A stretch of 12,024 nucleotides of DNA from Nitrospira sp. (GTDB lineage: Bacteria > Nitrospirota > JACRHL01), in contig JALWRU010000440.1 of the NCBI GenBank assembly GCA_026994095.1, positions 1-12,024 on the forward strand. The letters run 5' to 3'. The position numbers and the translations under genes are program-made. Under the pieces are notes generated by a model. The model worked only from the letters and a program-made list of their open reading frames with translations, was not told the origin of the DNA and did not search any database. Numbering within the stretch: the first letter of the stretch is position 1; each line of letters starts with the position of its first letter. Positions 1 to 7,767 of this stretch are shown here, piece after piece.

Positions 1-992
1 CACGGCTGGAGGGGGACCCGTCGCTGGAGATTACCGGCATTGCCCCCATTGGCAGCGCCACTGGCAACGACCTGACCTTTCTGGCCAACTCCCGCTATCA
101 GGGGGAATTGGCCCGGTGCAACGCGGGTGCGGTCATCCTCAGCGAGCACCAACCGGGCCTGACTATGGCGCAGTTGGTGGTGGCTGATCCATACTACGCC
201 TACGCCACTCTATTGACGATGCTCTATACCGTGCCACGGTCCGCCACCGGTATCTCGCCGGATGCGCGTGTGGCATGCCCGGTAGGAGACGACCCGGACA
301 TTGCCGCATTTGTGACCGTGGGAGACGGCTCGGTGATCGGTCACCGGGTGACCCTGCATGCGGGGGTGCGGATCGGCCGCAACTGTGTGATTGGTGATGA
401 TGTCACCCTGCACCCCAATGTGGTGGTGCGGGACGGCTGCCGTCTGGGCCATCGGGTGATTATTCAGTCCGGTGCGGTGATCGGCTCTGACGGGTTTGGG
501 TATGCCACCCACAACGGCGTGCATCACAAGATCCCCCATGTGGGTAATGTGGTGCTGGAGGACGATGTGGAGATCGGCGCCAACGTGACCATTGACCGGG
601 GTGCGCTGGAAGATACCCGGGTAGGGGCGGGCACCAAGGTCGATAATCTGGTACAGATCGCCCACAATGCCCGCCTGGGTCGGGCCTGCCTGTTGGTGAG
701 CCAGTCCGGTGTGGCCGGTAGCAGCGAACTGGGTGACTATGTGGTATTGGGCGGGCAGGTGGGGGTGGCCGGTCATGTGAAGATCGGCAAGGGCACTCAG
801 GTGGGTGGCAAGGCCGGTGTCAACAAGAGCATCGGGCCGGGTCTGGTGGTATCAGGCCATCCGCTATTGCCCTTAAGGGAGCATTTGAAGGTGCTGGCGG
901 TCACTGCCCGTTTGCCAGAGTTGCGGGACCGGGTCAACGTGTTGGAAAAGAGACTGGCTGAAGGCAGCGATCAACACGCCGAATCGGTCTGA
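1..992 (+). CDS. lpxD: UDP-3-O-(3-hydroxyacyl)glucosamine N-acyltransferase LpxD (5'-truncated by window)
   Basis: LpxD transfers a 3-hydroxyacyl chain from ACP to the 2-amino group of UDP-3-O-acyl-glucosamine, the third step of lipid A synthesis, in the cytoplasm. The reading frame is open from base 3, giving 329 visible residues. Alignment by eye with E. coli LpxD (341 aa) suggests only about 15 N-terminal residues are missing. The start of the frame matches the LpxD N-terminal uridine-binding domain (ITGIAPIGSA, then DLTFLAN). A long left-handed beta-helix of hexapeptide repeats follows (VTIGxx-like units from about base 280 to 850). It includes the family motifs SDGFGYA, TIDRGALEDT and VQIAHN. 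The His codon at 663-665 aligns with the catalytic His239 of E. coli. The C-terminal helix (LPELRDRVNVLEKRL) is also typical. A TTG at 108 lies inside the conserved N-terminal domain and is not the start. First visible gene of the lipid A operon; fabZ follows after 39 bases. Confidence 0.95.
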   Translation, partial: RLEGDPSLEITGIAPIGSATGNDLTFLANSRYQGELARCNAGAVILSEHQPGLTMAQLVVADPYYAYATLLTMLYTVPRSATGISPDARVACPVGDDPDIAAFVTVGDGSVIGHRVTLHAGVRIGRNCVIGDDVTLHPNVVVRDGCRLGHRVIIQSGAVIGSDGFGYATHNGVHHKIPHVGNVVLEDDVEIGANVTIDRGALEDTRVGAGTKVDNLVQIAHNARLGRACLLVSQSGVAGSSELGDYVVLGGQVGVAGHVKIGKGTQVGGKAGVNKSIGPGLVVSGHPLLPLREHLKVLAVTARLPELRDRVNVLEKRLAEGSDQHAESV

Positions 993-1031
993 CAGATATA
1001 CTGATTGAATTGGTAGAAAGGGAAGCTGCCC

Positions 1032-1481
1032 ATGGTCATGGACATCAACGACATTCTGGAGGTCTTGCCCCACCGATACCCGTTTTTACTGGTAGACCGG
1101 GTGGATGAGATGGAGTTGGGTGAGCGCATCGTTGCCACCAAAAATGTCACCATGAACGAGCCTTTTTTCCAGGGTCACTTCCCCGGTCAGCCGATCATGC
1201 CGGGGGTGCTGATTATTGAGGCCATGGCGCAGGTGGGCGGCATTTTGGCCTACAAGACCGTCGAAGCGGAGGCGAAGGATCCGCTGGGCCGCAAGCTGAC
1301 CTATTTTATGGGTATCGACAACGCCAAGTTTCGCCGCCCGGTCACCCCCGGTGACACCCTCACCCTGACCTTGAGTATTTTGCAGGTACGAACCCCGTAC
1401 TGGCGCTTGAAGGGGCAGGCCCACGTGGCGGGCAAGCTGGTGTGCGAGGCCGAGGTGAAGGCCATGTTGGCGGACAAGTGA
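1032..1481 (+). CDS. fabZ: 3-hydroxyacyl-[ACP] dehydratase FabZ
   Basis: FabZ dehydrates (3R)-hydroxyacyl-ACP to trans-2-enoyl-ACP in fatty acid elongation. It competes with LpxA and LpxD for the same hydroxyacyl-ACP, which is the usual explanation for its place in lpx operons. The protein is 149 aa, normal for the family (E. coli 151). It is a single hot-dog domain with the N-terminal motif LPHRYPFLLVDRV. The catalytic pair is His49 in GHFPGQPIMPG and Glu63 in IIEAMAQVGG, matching E. coli His54 and Glu68. The ATG at 1032 is preceded by a purine-rich AAGGGA at 1018-1023, 8 bases away. A second ATG two codons later (1038) is possible but less well spaced. It lies between lpxD and lpxA, the most conserved order in this cluster. 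Nothing in the sequence is unusual. Confidence 0.96.
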   Translation: MVMDINDILEVLPHRYPFLLVDRVDEMELGERIVATKNVTMNEPFFQGHFPGQPIMPGVLIIEAMAQVGGILAYKTVEAEAKDPLGRKLTYFMGIDNAKFRRPVTPGDTLTLTLSILQVRTPYWRLKGQAHVAGKLVCEAEVKAMLADK

Positions 1482-1498
1482 AGGTGGCGGAACCTCCC

Positions 1499-2269
1499 AT
1501 GATTCACCCCACTGCGGTGATCGATCCGGCGGCCACCATCGGCGACCATGTGACGGTCGGCCCGTTTGCGGTGATCGAAGCCGGTGTGACCCTGGGGGAC
1601 GGCTGTCAGGTGGGGGCGCATGCCGTATTGTCGGGCCGTACCACCGTGGGTCGGGACAACCGCTTCTTTGCCCACAGTGTGATTGGCGGTATCCCGCAGG
1701 ATCTCAAATACAAGGGCGAAGATACCGCGCTGAACATTGGCGATGGCAATACCTTCCGTGAATTTGTGACGGTCAATACCGGTACCGAAGGCGGCGGCGG
1801 GGTGACCCGCATCGGTGACAACAACCTCTTGATGGCCTATGTGCATGTGGCCCACGATTGCCAGTTGCACGACCGGACCGTGCTGGCCAACGCCGCTACG
1901 CTGGCAGGGCATGTGAGCCTCGGCAGCGGTGCCACCATCGGCGGCTTGACCGCCATTCACCAGTTCACCCGTGTTGGTGAACTGGCCATGGTGGGTGGCT
2001 GCTCGGCGGTGGATCAGGACGTGCCGCCTTACTGTCTGGCCATGGGCAACCGGGTCAGCCTGCGCGGTCTTAACCTGACCGGCCTCAAGCGGTCAGGCCT
2101 CAGTCGTGAGCAGCTGCGCAGCTTGCGTACCGCCTACGGCGAGCTGTTTCAGTCTGAGGAGACCTTGAGCGATGCGCTGACGGGGGTGGCCTCTCGCTAT
2201 GCGGAGCATGAACAGGTGATGGCACTGGTGGCGTTCGTTCAGTCGAGTGAGCGCGGGGTGTGTCGCTAG
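1499..2269 (+). CDS. lpxA: UDP-N-acetylglucosamine O-acyltransferase LpxA
   Basis: LpxA performs the first step of lipid A synthesis, acylating the 3-OH of UDP-GlcNAc from 3-hydroxyacyl-ACP. I chose the ATG at 1499 because the product begins MIHPTAVIDP, the usual LpxA N terminus, and has 256 aa (E. coli 262). An in-frame GTG at 1478 overlaps the fabZ stop (GTGA) and would add seven residues; it cannot be excluded. The protein has hexapeptide repeats of a left-handed beta-helix to about residue 170, then the alpha-helical C-terminal domain (LNLTGLKRSGLSREQLRSL). The catalytic base is His119 in the motif HVAHDC (E. coli His125); His116, His138 and His154 are also conserved. Gly167 in MVGGCSA aligns with Gly173 of E. 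coli, the acyl-length ruler position. Where E. coli has HRGT, this protein reads NTGTEGGGG. The 3' end overlaps lpxB by 10 bases, so the two are probably translationally coupled. Confidence 0.96.
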   Translation: MIHPTAVIDPAATIGDHVTVGPFAVIEAGVTLGDGCQVGAHAVLSGRTTVGRDNRFFAHSVIGGIPQDLKYKGEDTALNIGDGNTFREFVTVNTGTEGGGGVTRIGDNNLLMAYVHVAHDCQLHDRTVLANAATLAGHVSLGSGATIGGLTAIHQFTRVGELAMVGGCSAVDQDVPPYCLAMGNRVSLRGLNLTGLKRSGLSREQLRSLRTAYGELFQSEETLSDALTGVASRYAEHEQVMALVAFVQSSERGVCR

Positions 2270-3480
2270 CCGCGCACGAGAAGCGTATCTTTCTGTCAGC
2301 CTGTGAGGCCTCGGCGGACCTGCACGGTGGCCACCTGATCGAGGCCCTGTCGGCGCTGCTGCCAGGGGCCACTTTCTGTGGGATTGGTGGTGACCGAATG
2401 GCGGCCGCAGGGCAGCAGCAAAGTGCCCACGTGCGGGATCTGTCGTCCATGGGTATCGGTGAACTGTTCGGACGGCTGGGGGCCTATAAAAAAGCCTATT
2501 TTGGGGCCAAAGCGACCTTTTTTGAGGACACGGTAGACGTGGCGGTGGTGATCGACTCACCGGACTTCAACCTCAGGCTGGCAGCCCAGGCCAAACGGGC
2601 GGGTATTCCGGTGGTCTACTTTATCGGCCCCAAGCTGTGGGCATGGCGCAAGGGGCGGCTCAAGACGATTGCCCGTGTGGTCGATCACATGATGGTGATT
2701 TTGCCGTTTGAGGCACCCATGTATGAACAGGCGGGTGTGCCGGTCACCTATGTGGGTAACCCGCTGGTGGATGATGCCCAGGCGATTTTAGACAAGGCCC
2801 CGTCGGCAGACGGTTGGCAGCCGTCGGACTTTGGGCTGGATAATGACCGCCTGCTGATTGCCCTGCTGCCCGGTAGCCGTCCCAAAGAGATTCAGCTACT
2901 GCTGCCCGATCTGTTGGGGGCGGCAGAACAGCTCTACGCCCAGCGCCCGGATGTGCAGTTCATCATGCCGCTGGCCAATTCGGTGGACCGGGGAGCGATT
3001 CGGATGCTGGTATCCGCCTGTGACGCCCCCATCTGCTGTGTCGACGATCAGGCGGTGGAGGCCTTGGCCGCTGCCGATCTGACGGCGGTGGCCTCCGGTA
3101 CCGCCACCCTGCAAGCGGCGCTGGCCGATACACCGGGGGTCATTGTCTACCGGGTGGCGTTGACCACCTATGTGATCGGCAGCCTGCTCATCAACGTGCC
3201 CCATTACGGGCTGGTGAACCTGATCTCCAGCGGACTGGACAGCGACGAGCGGCTGGTGCCCGAGTGCATGCAGTGGCAGTTGAACCCGGCCAGCCTGTGC
3301 GCCGAATGGCTGCGCCTGCTGGACAACCCGGAAGTGCTGGCCCGCCAGCGGCAAGGGCTGCAAAGGGTGCGGGACATTATGGGGGGCTGCGGTGCCCCGG
3401 AGCGGGCGGCAAGGGTGGTGGCTTCAATGGGTGCTCACGATTGTTCTCCCCAACCCCCGGCGGCTGTTCATGACCACTGA
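2260..3480 (+). CDS. lpxB: Lipid-A-disaccharide synthase LpxB
   Basis: LpxB is a peripheral-membrane GT19 glycosyltransferase. It condenses UDP-2,3-diacylglucosamine with lipid X to form the beta-1,6 disaccharide of lipid A. The 406-aa product starts at a GTG that overlaps the end of lpxA; no upstream ATG fits. Family motifs occur in order. They are GIGGDRM (41-47), MGIGELF (64-70), IDSPDFN (98-104), GPKLWAWRKGR (123-133), YVGNPL (164-169), LLPGSRPKEI (202-211) and ASGTATLQAAL (278-288). Arg207 in PGSR matches the essential Arg201 of E. coli, and the IDSPDFN aspartates match the Asp98 region. The N-terminal loop, GEASGD in E. coli, is CEASAD here (15-20). The last 15 or so residues after VVASMG are poorly conserved and coincide with the msbA start, so the tail may be a by-product of the 11-base overlap. 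No LpxH or LpxI gene separates lpxA from lpxB. Confidence 0.95.
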   Translation: MSLAAHEKRIFLSACEASADLHGGHLIEALSALLPGATFCGIGGDRMAAAGQQQSAHVRDLSSMGIGELFGRLGAYKKAYFGAKATFFEDTVDVAVVIDSPDFNLRLAAQAKRAGIPVVYFIGPKLWAWRKGRLKTIARVVDHMMVILPFEAPMYEQAGVPVTYVGNPLVDDAQAILDKAPSADGWQPSDFGLDNDRLLIALLPGSRPKEIQLLLPDLLGAAEQLYAQRPDVQFIMPLANSVDRGAIRMLVSACDAPICCVDDQAVEALAAADLTAVASGTATLQAALADTPGVIVYRVALTTYVIGSLLINVPHYGLVNLISSGLDSDERLVPECMQWQLNPASLCAEWLRLLDNPEVLARQRQGLQRVRDIMGGCGAPERAARVVASMGAHDCSPQPPAAVHDH

Positions 3481-5224
3481 TTTCAAACGCTTTGTCGGTT
3501 ATGTGCGGCCCTACTGGCGGGGCGTGGTGGGGGTGGTGAGCCTCACGCTGGTGGTGTCTGGCTGCACCGGTGCCATCGCCTATGCCATCCGGCCACTGCT
3601 GGATGAGGTTTTTATCAACAAAGATGCGGCCATGCTGGCCTGGTTGCCGACGGCGGTGCTGGTGGTGTTTTTCATCAAGTGCAGTGCCGCTTACATCCAG
3701 TCGATCACCGTAGAGATGCTGGCCAGCCGGGTGATGATGGACCTGCGTAACGACTTTCACCAGGCCATGTTGCAACTGCCGCTAAGCCGTTTTACCCAAA
3801 CCGCCAGTGGTGAATTTATCAGCCGCATGACCAACGACATCGCTGCCTTGCAGGGTGGTTCAATGGTGATCATCCGCGACATCCTGCAAAACGGCATTAC
3901 CTCACTGGTGTTGGTCGGGGTGGTGATCCATCAGGATCCGACCCTGGCGGTGATTGCGCTGGGGGTACTGCCGCTGGCGTTCTATCCGCTGATTCTGCTC
4001 AGCAAGCGGCTGCGTAAACGGAGCCGGGTGGCGCAGGAGGCCGTCTCCATGCTGACGCAGGTGTTGACCGAAACCATCGGCGGCATCCGGGTGGTGAAGG
4101 CGTTTGGGGCTGAACCCAGGGAGATGCAGCGCTTTTCTGACGCCAACCGGCGCTACCGCAGTCTGGTGGTGCGGGTGGCACGACTGGCCCGCATCCCCGC
4201 ACCGATGATGGAATTTGTCGGTGCACTCGGGGTCATGGGCATTATGTCCTACGGCGGGGCACGGGTGATCGCCGGAGAGACTACCGCCGGGGCATTTTTC
4301 TCGTTTGCTGCCGCCTGTCTGATGCTGTATGGACCGCTACGTTCCCTGTCCAACGCCAACTCGGTGATTCAGCAGTCCATGGCCTCCGCCCGACGGCTGT
4401 TTGACGTCATGGACCTGCCCCGTGAGCAGGATAAAGATGACGCCTCCTGTCCTGCGCTGGCCCCGGTGCAACAGCAGATGACCTTCGAGAATGTCACCTT
4501 TACCTATGATCGGCAGCGCGACAGCGACGATGTGGTGGGGGTGCACGACATCAATCTGACCGCGCGGGTGGGCGAGGTGGTGGCGTTGGTGGGGCCGTCC
4601 GGGGCGGGCAAAACCACGCTGGTTCACCTGATTCCTCGTTTCCTTAAGCTCAGCAGCGGGCGCATCTGTGTGGACGGTCAGGACATCGCGCAGGTATCGC
4701 TGGCCTCCCTGCGTCGGCAGATTGGCATTGTGGGGCAGGATACGGTGCTGTTTGACGACACCGTGGCGGGCAACATCGGCTATGGTGGCGGCGGTGAGCC
4801 GGTGTCGCAGGAGCGGATTGTCGATGCGGCCAAACGGGCCCACGCCCACGACTTTATTGAGGCGTTGGCCGACGGTTACGATACCCGCGTAGGGGAGCGC
4901 GGGGTGATGCTGTCGGGCGGTCAGCGCCAGCGTATTGCCATTGCCCGCGCGCTGCTCAAGGATGCCCCCATCCTGATATTGGACGAGGCCACCTCAGCGC
5001 TGGACGCGGAGAGTGAGCGCTATGTACAGGCGGCGTTGGCCGAGTTGATGGCCAACCGCACCACCTTTGTGATTGCCCACCGCCTGTCGACCATTCGCCA
5101 TGCCAGCCAGATTCTGGTGATGGATCAGGGGCGGGTGGTGGAGTCGGGGACCCACGAGCAACTGTTGGCCGCAGACGGGCTCTATCGCAGGCTGCACAAT
5201 TTGCAGTTTCAGGGAGAGCGCTGA
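3470..5224 (+). CDS. msbA: Lipid A export ATP-binding/permease protein MsbA
   Basis: MsbA is the homodimeric inner-membrane ABC transporter that flips Kdo-lipid A from the cytoplasmic to the periplasmic leaflet. With the ATG at 3470 the product is 584 aa (E. coli 582). It begins MTTDFKRFVGYVRPYWRG, so the coupling-helix region and first membrane helix sit where expected. An in-frame GTG at 3431 would add 13 residues with no family support. Six hydrophobic segments occupy roughly residues 1-310. The nucleotide-binding domain shows Walker A GPSGAGKTT at 375-383 (Lys381). It continues with the Q-loop region, signature LSGGQ at 481-485, Walker B ILILDE with Asp505 and Glu506, and H-loop His537, so all ATPase residues are intact. 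No clear ribosome binding site precedes the start, and the gene overlaps lpxB by 11 bases, which suggests coupled translation. A generic type I ABC exporter is the alternative, but length, register and neighbours favour MsbA. Confidence 0.93.
   Translation: MTTDFKRFVGYVRPYWRGVVGVVSLTLVVSGCTGAIAYAIRPLLDEVFINKDAAMLAWLPTAVLVVFFIKCSAAYIQSITVEMLASRVMMDLRNDFHQAMLQLPLSRFTQTASGEFISRMTNDIAALQGGSMVIIRDILQNGITSLVLVGVVIHQDPTLAVIALGVLPLAFYPLILLSKRLRKRSRVAQEAVSMLTQVLTETIGGIRVVKAFGAEPREMQRFSDANRRYRSLVVRVARLARIPAPMMEFVGALGVMGIMSYGGARVIAGETTAGAFFSFAAACLMLYGPLRSLSNANSVIQQSMASARRLFDVMDLPREQDKDDASCPALAPVQQQMTFENVTFTYDRQRDSDDVVGVHDINLTARVGEVVALVGPSGAGKTTLVHLIPRFLKLSSGRICVDGQDIAQVSLASLRRQIGIVGQDTVLFDDTVAGNIGYGGGGEPVSQERIVDAAKRAHAHDFIEALADGYDTRVGERGVMLSGGQRQRIAIARALLKDAPILILDEATSALDAESERYVQAALAELMANRTTFVIAHRLSTIRHASQILVMDQGRVVESGTHEQLLAADGLYRRLHNLQFQGER
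5211..5216 (+). promoter_or_regulatory. Ribosome binding site of waaA
   Basis: AGGGAG lies inside the last codons of msbA, 7 bases before the ATG at 5224. It is the clearest Shine-Dalgarno in the operon. It supports that start over the in-frame ATG at 5269. Confidence 0.7.
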
Positions 5225-6555
5225 TGCCTGCAAGTCACGCCAAGGATCCGCGCCTGCCCCGCAAGGTGATGGCCCGTTACAATGCCGCACTGCTGGCCAT
5301 GCTGCCGCTGGGATTGATGGCACTGGGCTGGCGCTTGCTGAGGCGGGCCGAGTACCGCCCGCACCTGTCCGAGCGCTTTGGCCGGTTGGCCCCGTCGCCT
5401 GTGGACAGACAGGTGATCTGGCTGCACGCGGTGTCGGTGGGCGAGGTGATCAGTGCGGTCCCCCTGGTGGAGTCGGTTCGTGCCCACTACCCGGACGCCC
5501 ATCTGGTGGTGAGTTGTGGCACCCCCACAGGCCGTGCCACCGCCAGCGAACGGCTGGACCGGGTGGCCGACCGGGTGATCTATCTGGCCTACGACCTGCC
5601 GACCCTGGTGCGCTCGGCATTGACCGCCATTCGCCCGGACCTGATGCTGCTGGTAGAGACCGAGATATGGCCCAACCTGCTGGCCGGACTGGCCCGCCGA
5701 AAGGTGCCGGTATTGCTGGTCAACGGGCGTATTTCGCACCGCTCCTTTCCCCGCTATCTGCGGTTTAAATCGTTGATTGGTGTGGCCCTGTCTGATGTGC
5801 GCGGAATGCTCATGCAGACCGCCAGAGATGCCAGCCGGATTCGCCATATCGGTGCCAACCGGGACCGGATCTCGGTGGTGGGTAATATCAAATACGATCA
5901 GCCGTTTACCCCCCTGAGTGACGAGCGGCGGAGCGCCCTCACCGAAGCCCTGGCCATCGATCCGGAGGCCCCGGTGCTGGTGGCGGGCAGTACCCATGAG
6001 GAAGAGGAACTTGCACTGGTCGAGGTGTGGCAGACCCTGCGGCAGACGGTGCCCGATCTGGTGCTTGTGTTAGGGGTCCGCCACCCCAACCGAGCCGACG
6101 AGGTTGTCCGTGGGTTGGCCGGTCGGGGGGTGTCTGTGGGGCGCAAAACCGTGGGCGATTGTGCCGGTAAAGATGTGGTCATGCTCGATACGGTGGGAGA
6201 GTTGGCCGACCATTACCAACTGGCGACGGTGGCGTTTGTGGGCGGCTCACTGGTACCCATTGGCGGGCACAATCCGCTGGAGCCTGCAGCGGCTGGTATT
6301 CCGGTGTTGTACGGTCCCTACGTCCACAATTTTGCCGGTCCCTGCAAGGCGCTGGAAAAGGCCGGGGCAGCAGTGTTGACGGTCAATCAGGAGGCGTTGC
6401 AGCACGTGTTGGCTGAGTTGCTGTCCGACCCGGACAAGCGTCAGGCCATGGGTGAAGCGGGCCGGCAGGTGGTACATGCCAATCAGGGGGCGATCGAGCG
6501 GGTGGTGCGCGCCATGACCGTTGCCCTGCCGCCGGACAGCAGGCCGGGTCCATGA
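5224..6555 (+). CDS. waaA: 3-deoxy-D-manno-octulosonic acid (Kdo) transferase WaaA/KdtA
   Basis: WaaA (GT30) transfers Kdo from CMP-Kdo to the lipid IV-A precursor, starting the inner core at the cytoplasmic face of the inner membrane. The 443-aa protein (E. coli 425) has a hydrophobic N-terminal anchor at about residues 20-38 (AALLAMLPLGLMALGW). The N-terminal Rossmann domain follows with HAVSVGEV; Glu74 is in the position of the conserved catalytic glutamate. Next come SCGTPTGRATA (97-107), ETEIWPNLL (145-153) and VNGRIS (167-172). The C-terminal, CMP-Kdo-binding domain shows GNIKYD (221-226), GSTHEEEE (256-263), RHPNR (287-291) and GGSLVPIGGHNPLEP (341-355). The start overlaps the msbA stop as TGATG and the stop overlaps lpxK as ATGA. 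The sequence does not show whether it adds one, two or more Kdo units. Confidence 0.95.
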   Translation: MPASHAKDPRLPRKVMARYNAALLAMLPLGLMALGWRLLRRAEYRPHLSERFGRLAPSPVDRQVIWLHAVSVGEVISAVPLVESVRAHYPDAHLVVSCGTPTGRATASERLDRVADRVIYLAYDLPTLVRSALTAIRPDLMLLVETEIWPNLLAGLARRKVPVLLVNGRISHRSFPRYLRFKSLIGVALSDVRGMLMQTARDASRIRHIGANRDRISVVGNIKYDQPFTPLSDERRSALTEALAIDPEAPVLVAGSTHEEEELALVEVWQTLRQTVPDLVLVLGVRHPNRADEVVRGLAGRGVSVGRKTVGDCAGKDVVMLDTVGELADHYQLATVAFVGGSLVPIGGHNPLEPAAAGIPVLYGPYVHNFAGPCKALEKAGAAVLTVNQEALQHVLAELLSDPDKRQAMGEAGRQVVHANQGAIERVVRAMTVALPPDSRPGP

Positions 6556-7655
6556 GTCTGGAGCGGTGGGCGCGCCGCCTGTGGGCGCGACCGTCGGGGG
6601 ATGGTTTCAACCCGTTGCTGTGGGCCCTGTCCGGGCTGGCAGGTATCTACGAACGGGTGGTGACTGCTCGGGCGCGGGCCTATGCAGACGGCAGCAAACC
6701 ACAGGCTCGCCTGCCGGTGCCGGTGATCTCGGTCGGCAACCTGTCGGTGGGGGGCACCGGCAAGACCCCGTTTACTATTTTTTTAGCCCGACAATTGGCC
6801 AGCCAGGGTCTTGCTGTGGGTATTCTCACCCGTGGTTATGGGGGTAGCAACGAGGGCAAGGGTGCGCTGTTGGTGGCCGATCACGACGGGGTGCGGGTGT
6901 CGGCTTCGGTTGCCGGAGACGAGGCGGTGCTGATGGCCCAACGGCTACCAGGGGTGCCGGTGGTGGCCTGTAGTCGGCGGGTGGAGGGGGGGCAGTTATT
7001 GTTATCTCACCAACCGGTGGATGTGCTGCTGCTGGATGACGGCTTTCAACACCTGGCGTTGGCGAGGGATGTGGAGATGGTGCTGGTGGATGGTGCAGCG
7101 CCGTTGGGCAACGGCTGTCTGTTGCCCCGAGGTCCGTTGCGGGAGCCTCCCACCGCACTGGCACGGGCCGACTGGGTGGTGCTGACCGGCGGTGAACATC
7201 AGGCGCAGGCGATCGTATCCGGGTATACCGACGTCCCTGTGCTGGCTGCCACCACCCGTGTGGAGGGTATTTTCGATTGTGATGGCGCGCCCGTGACGGC
7301 CACCGGCCCGGTGCTGGCGGTCAGCGGCATTGCCCGCCCGGAGCGGTTCTGGCAGTCTTGCGAGACTCTGGGGGTCCAGTTGGCCGGGCGACTTGTTTAT
7401 GAGGACCACACCACCTACCGACCGGCGCAGGTGAACCGCTTGATTTCGCGCGCGCTCGCCTGTGGTGCCGAGGCGGTGTTGACCACTGAAAAAGACGGGG
7501 TCAAGCTGGCCCCCCTGTGGCCGGACAACGCAGAGATTCCCCTGTGGCAGTTGCATATTGCCAGCGAAGTTATCCCCCTGTCAGGTGCCGCAGATGACTG
7601 GCTGCAACGGTTGGTCGCAGCGGTGGCCAAGGCGCGCTTGTCTGGCTCAAGCTGA
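6552..7655 (+). CDS. lpxK: Tetraacyldisaccharide 4'-kinase LpxK
   Basis: LpxK phosphorylates the 4' position of the tetraacyl disaccharide made by LpxB, giving lipid IV-A, the substrate of WaaA. It is a membrane-associated P-loop kinase. The product is 367 aa, somewhat longer than E. coli LpxK (328). After an N-terminal amphipathic segment it shows SVGNLSVGGTGKTPF, with the P-loop GGTGKT at 67-72 (Lys71). It then has TRGYGG (93-98), VAGDEAVLMAQ with Asp123 in the position of the catalytic aspartate known from Aquifex LpxK, and the Walker B-like LLLDDGFQHL (159-168). The second lobe carries AVSGIARPERFW and YEDHTTYRP, plus TTEKDGVKL near the C terminus; all are characteristic. The ATG overlaps the waaA stop by four bases. 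This is the last gene of the lipid A operon: a 112-base gap follows. Confidence 0.95.
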   Translation: MSLERWARRLWARPSGDGFNPLLWALSGLAGIYERVVTARARAYADGSKPQARLPVPVISVGNLSVGGTGKTPFTIFLARQLASQGLAVGILTRGYGGSNEGKGALLVADHDGVRVSASVAGDEAVLMAQRLPGVPVVACSRRVEGGQLLLSHQPVDVLLLDDGFQHLALARDVEMVLVDGAAPLGNGCLLPRGPLREPPTALARADWVVLTGGEHQAQAIVSGYTDVPVLAATTRVEGIFDCDGAPVTATGPVLAVSGIARPERFWQSCETLGVQLAGRLVYEDHTTYRPAQVNRLISRALACGAEAVLTTEKDGVKLAPLWPDNAEIPLWQLHIASEVIPLSGAADDWLQRLVAAVAKARLSGSS

Positions 7656-7692
7656 CATTGCTGGCGGTTTGTGGCTGGATGATCCGCCCGTG

Positions 7693-7720
7693 GGGCGCTA
7701 CAATGCGCCTAACTTTTGTT
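7693..7720 (+). terminator. Small hairpin with T-rich tail after lpxK (possible weak terminator, or a -10 box)
   Basis: GGCGC at 7694-7698 pairs perfectly with GCGCC at 7705-7709, and G7693-T7710 adds a wobble pair. The loop is TACAAT, and the tail AACTTTTGTT (7711-7720) is T-rich but not a pure T-run. It starts 37 bases after the lpxK stop, so a weak intrinsic terminator is plausible. The loop also resembles a sigma70 -10 box lying about 63 bases before the next start codon. The hexamer 17 bases upstream (TGGATG, 7676-7681) is a poor -35. I cannot decide between the two roles. Confidence 0.4.
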
Positions 7721-7767
7721 CACTGACCTGATGATTCAACCCGTTGGGCGCACCACGAGATCGTTGC

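Noticed and set aside
108..992. lpxD starting at TTG 108
   Set aside because: The frame stays open to the window edge, and the upstream residues match the LpxD N-terminal domain, so the true start lies before base 1.
1301..1960. Open frame of 219 codons on the - strand across fabZ and lpxA
   Set aside because: Antisense to two certain genes, His-rich shadow translation, no start signal and no recognisable domain.
5209..5997. Open frame of 262 codons on the - strand inside waaA
   Set aside because: Antisense to a gene with all Kdo-transferase motifs; His/Gln/Gly-rich composition marks a shadow frame.
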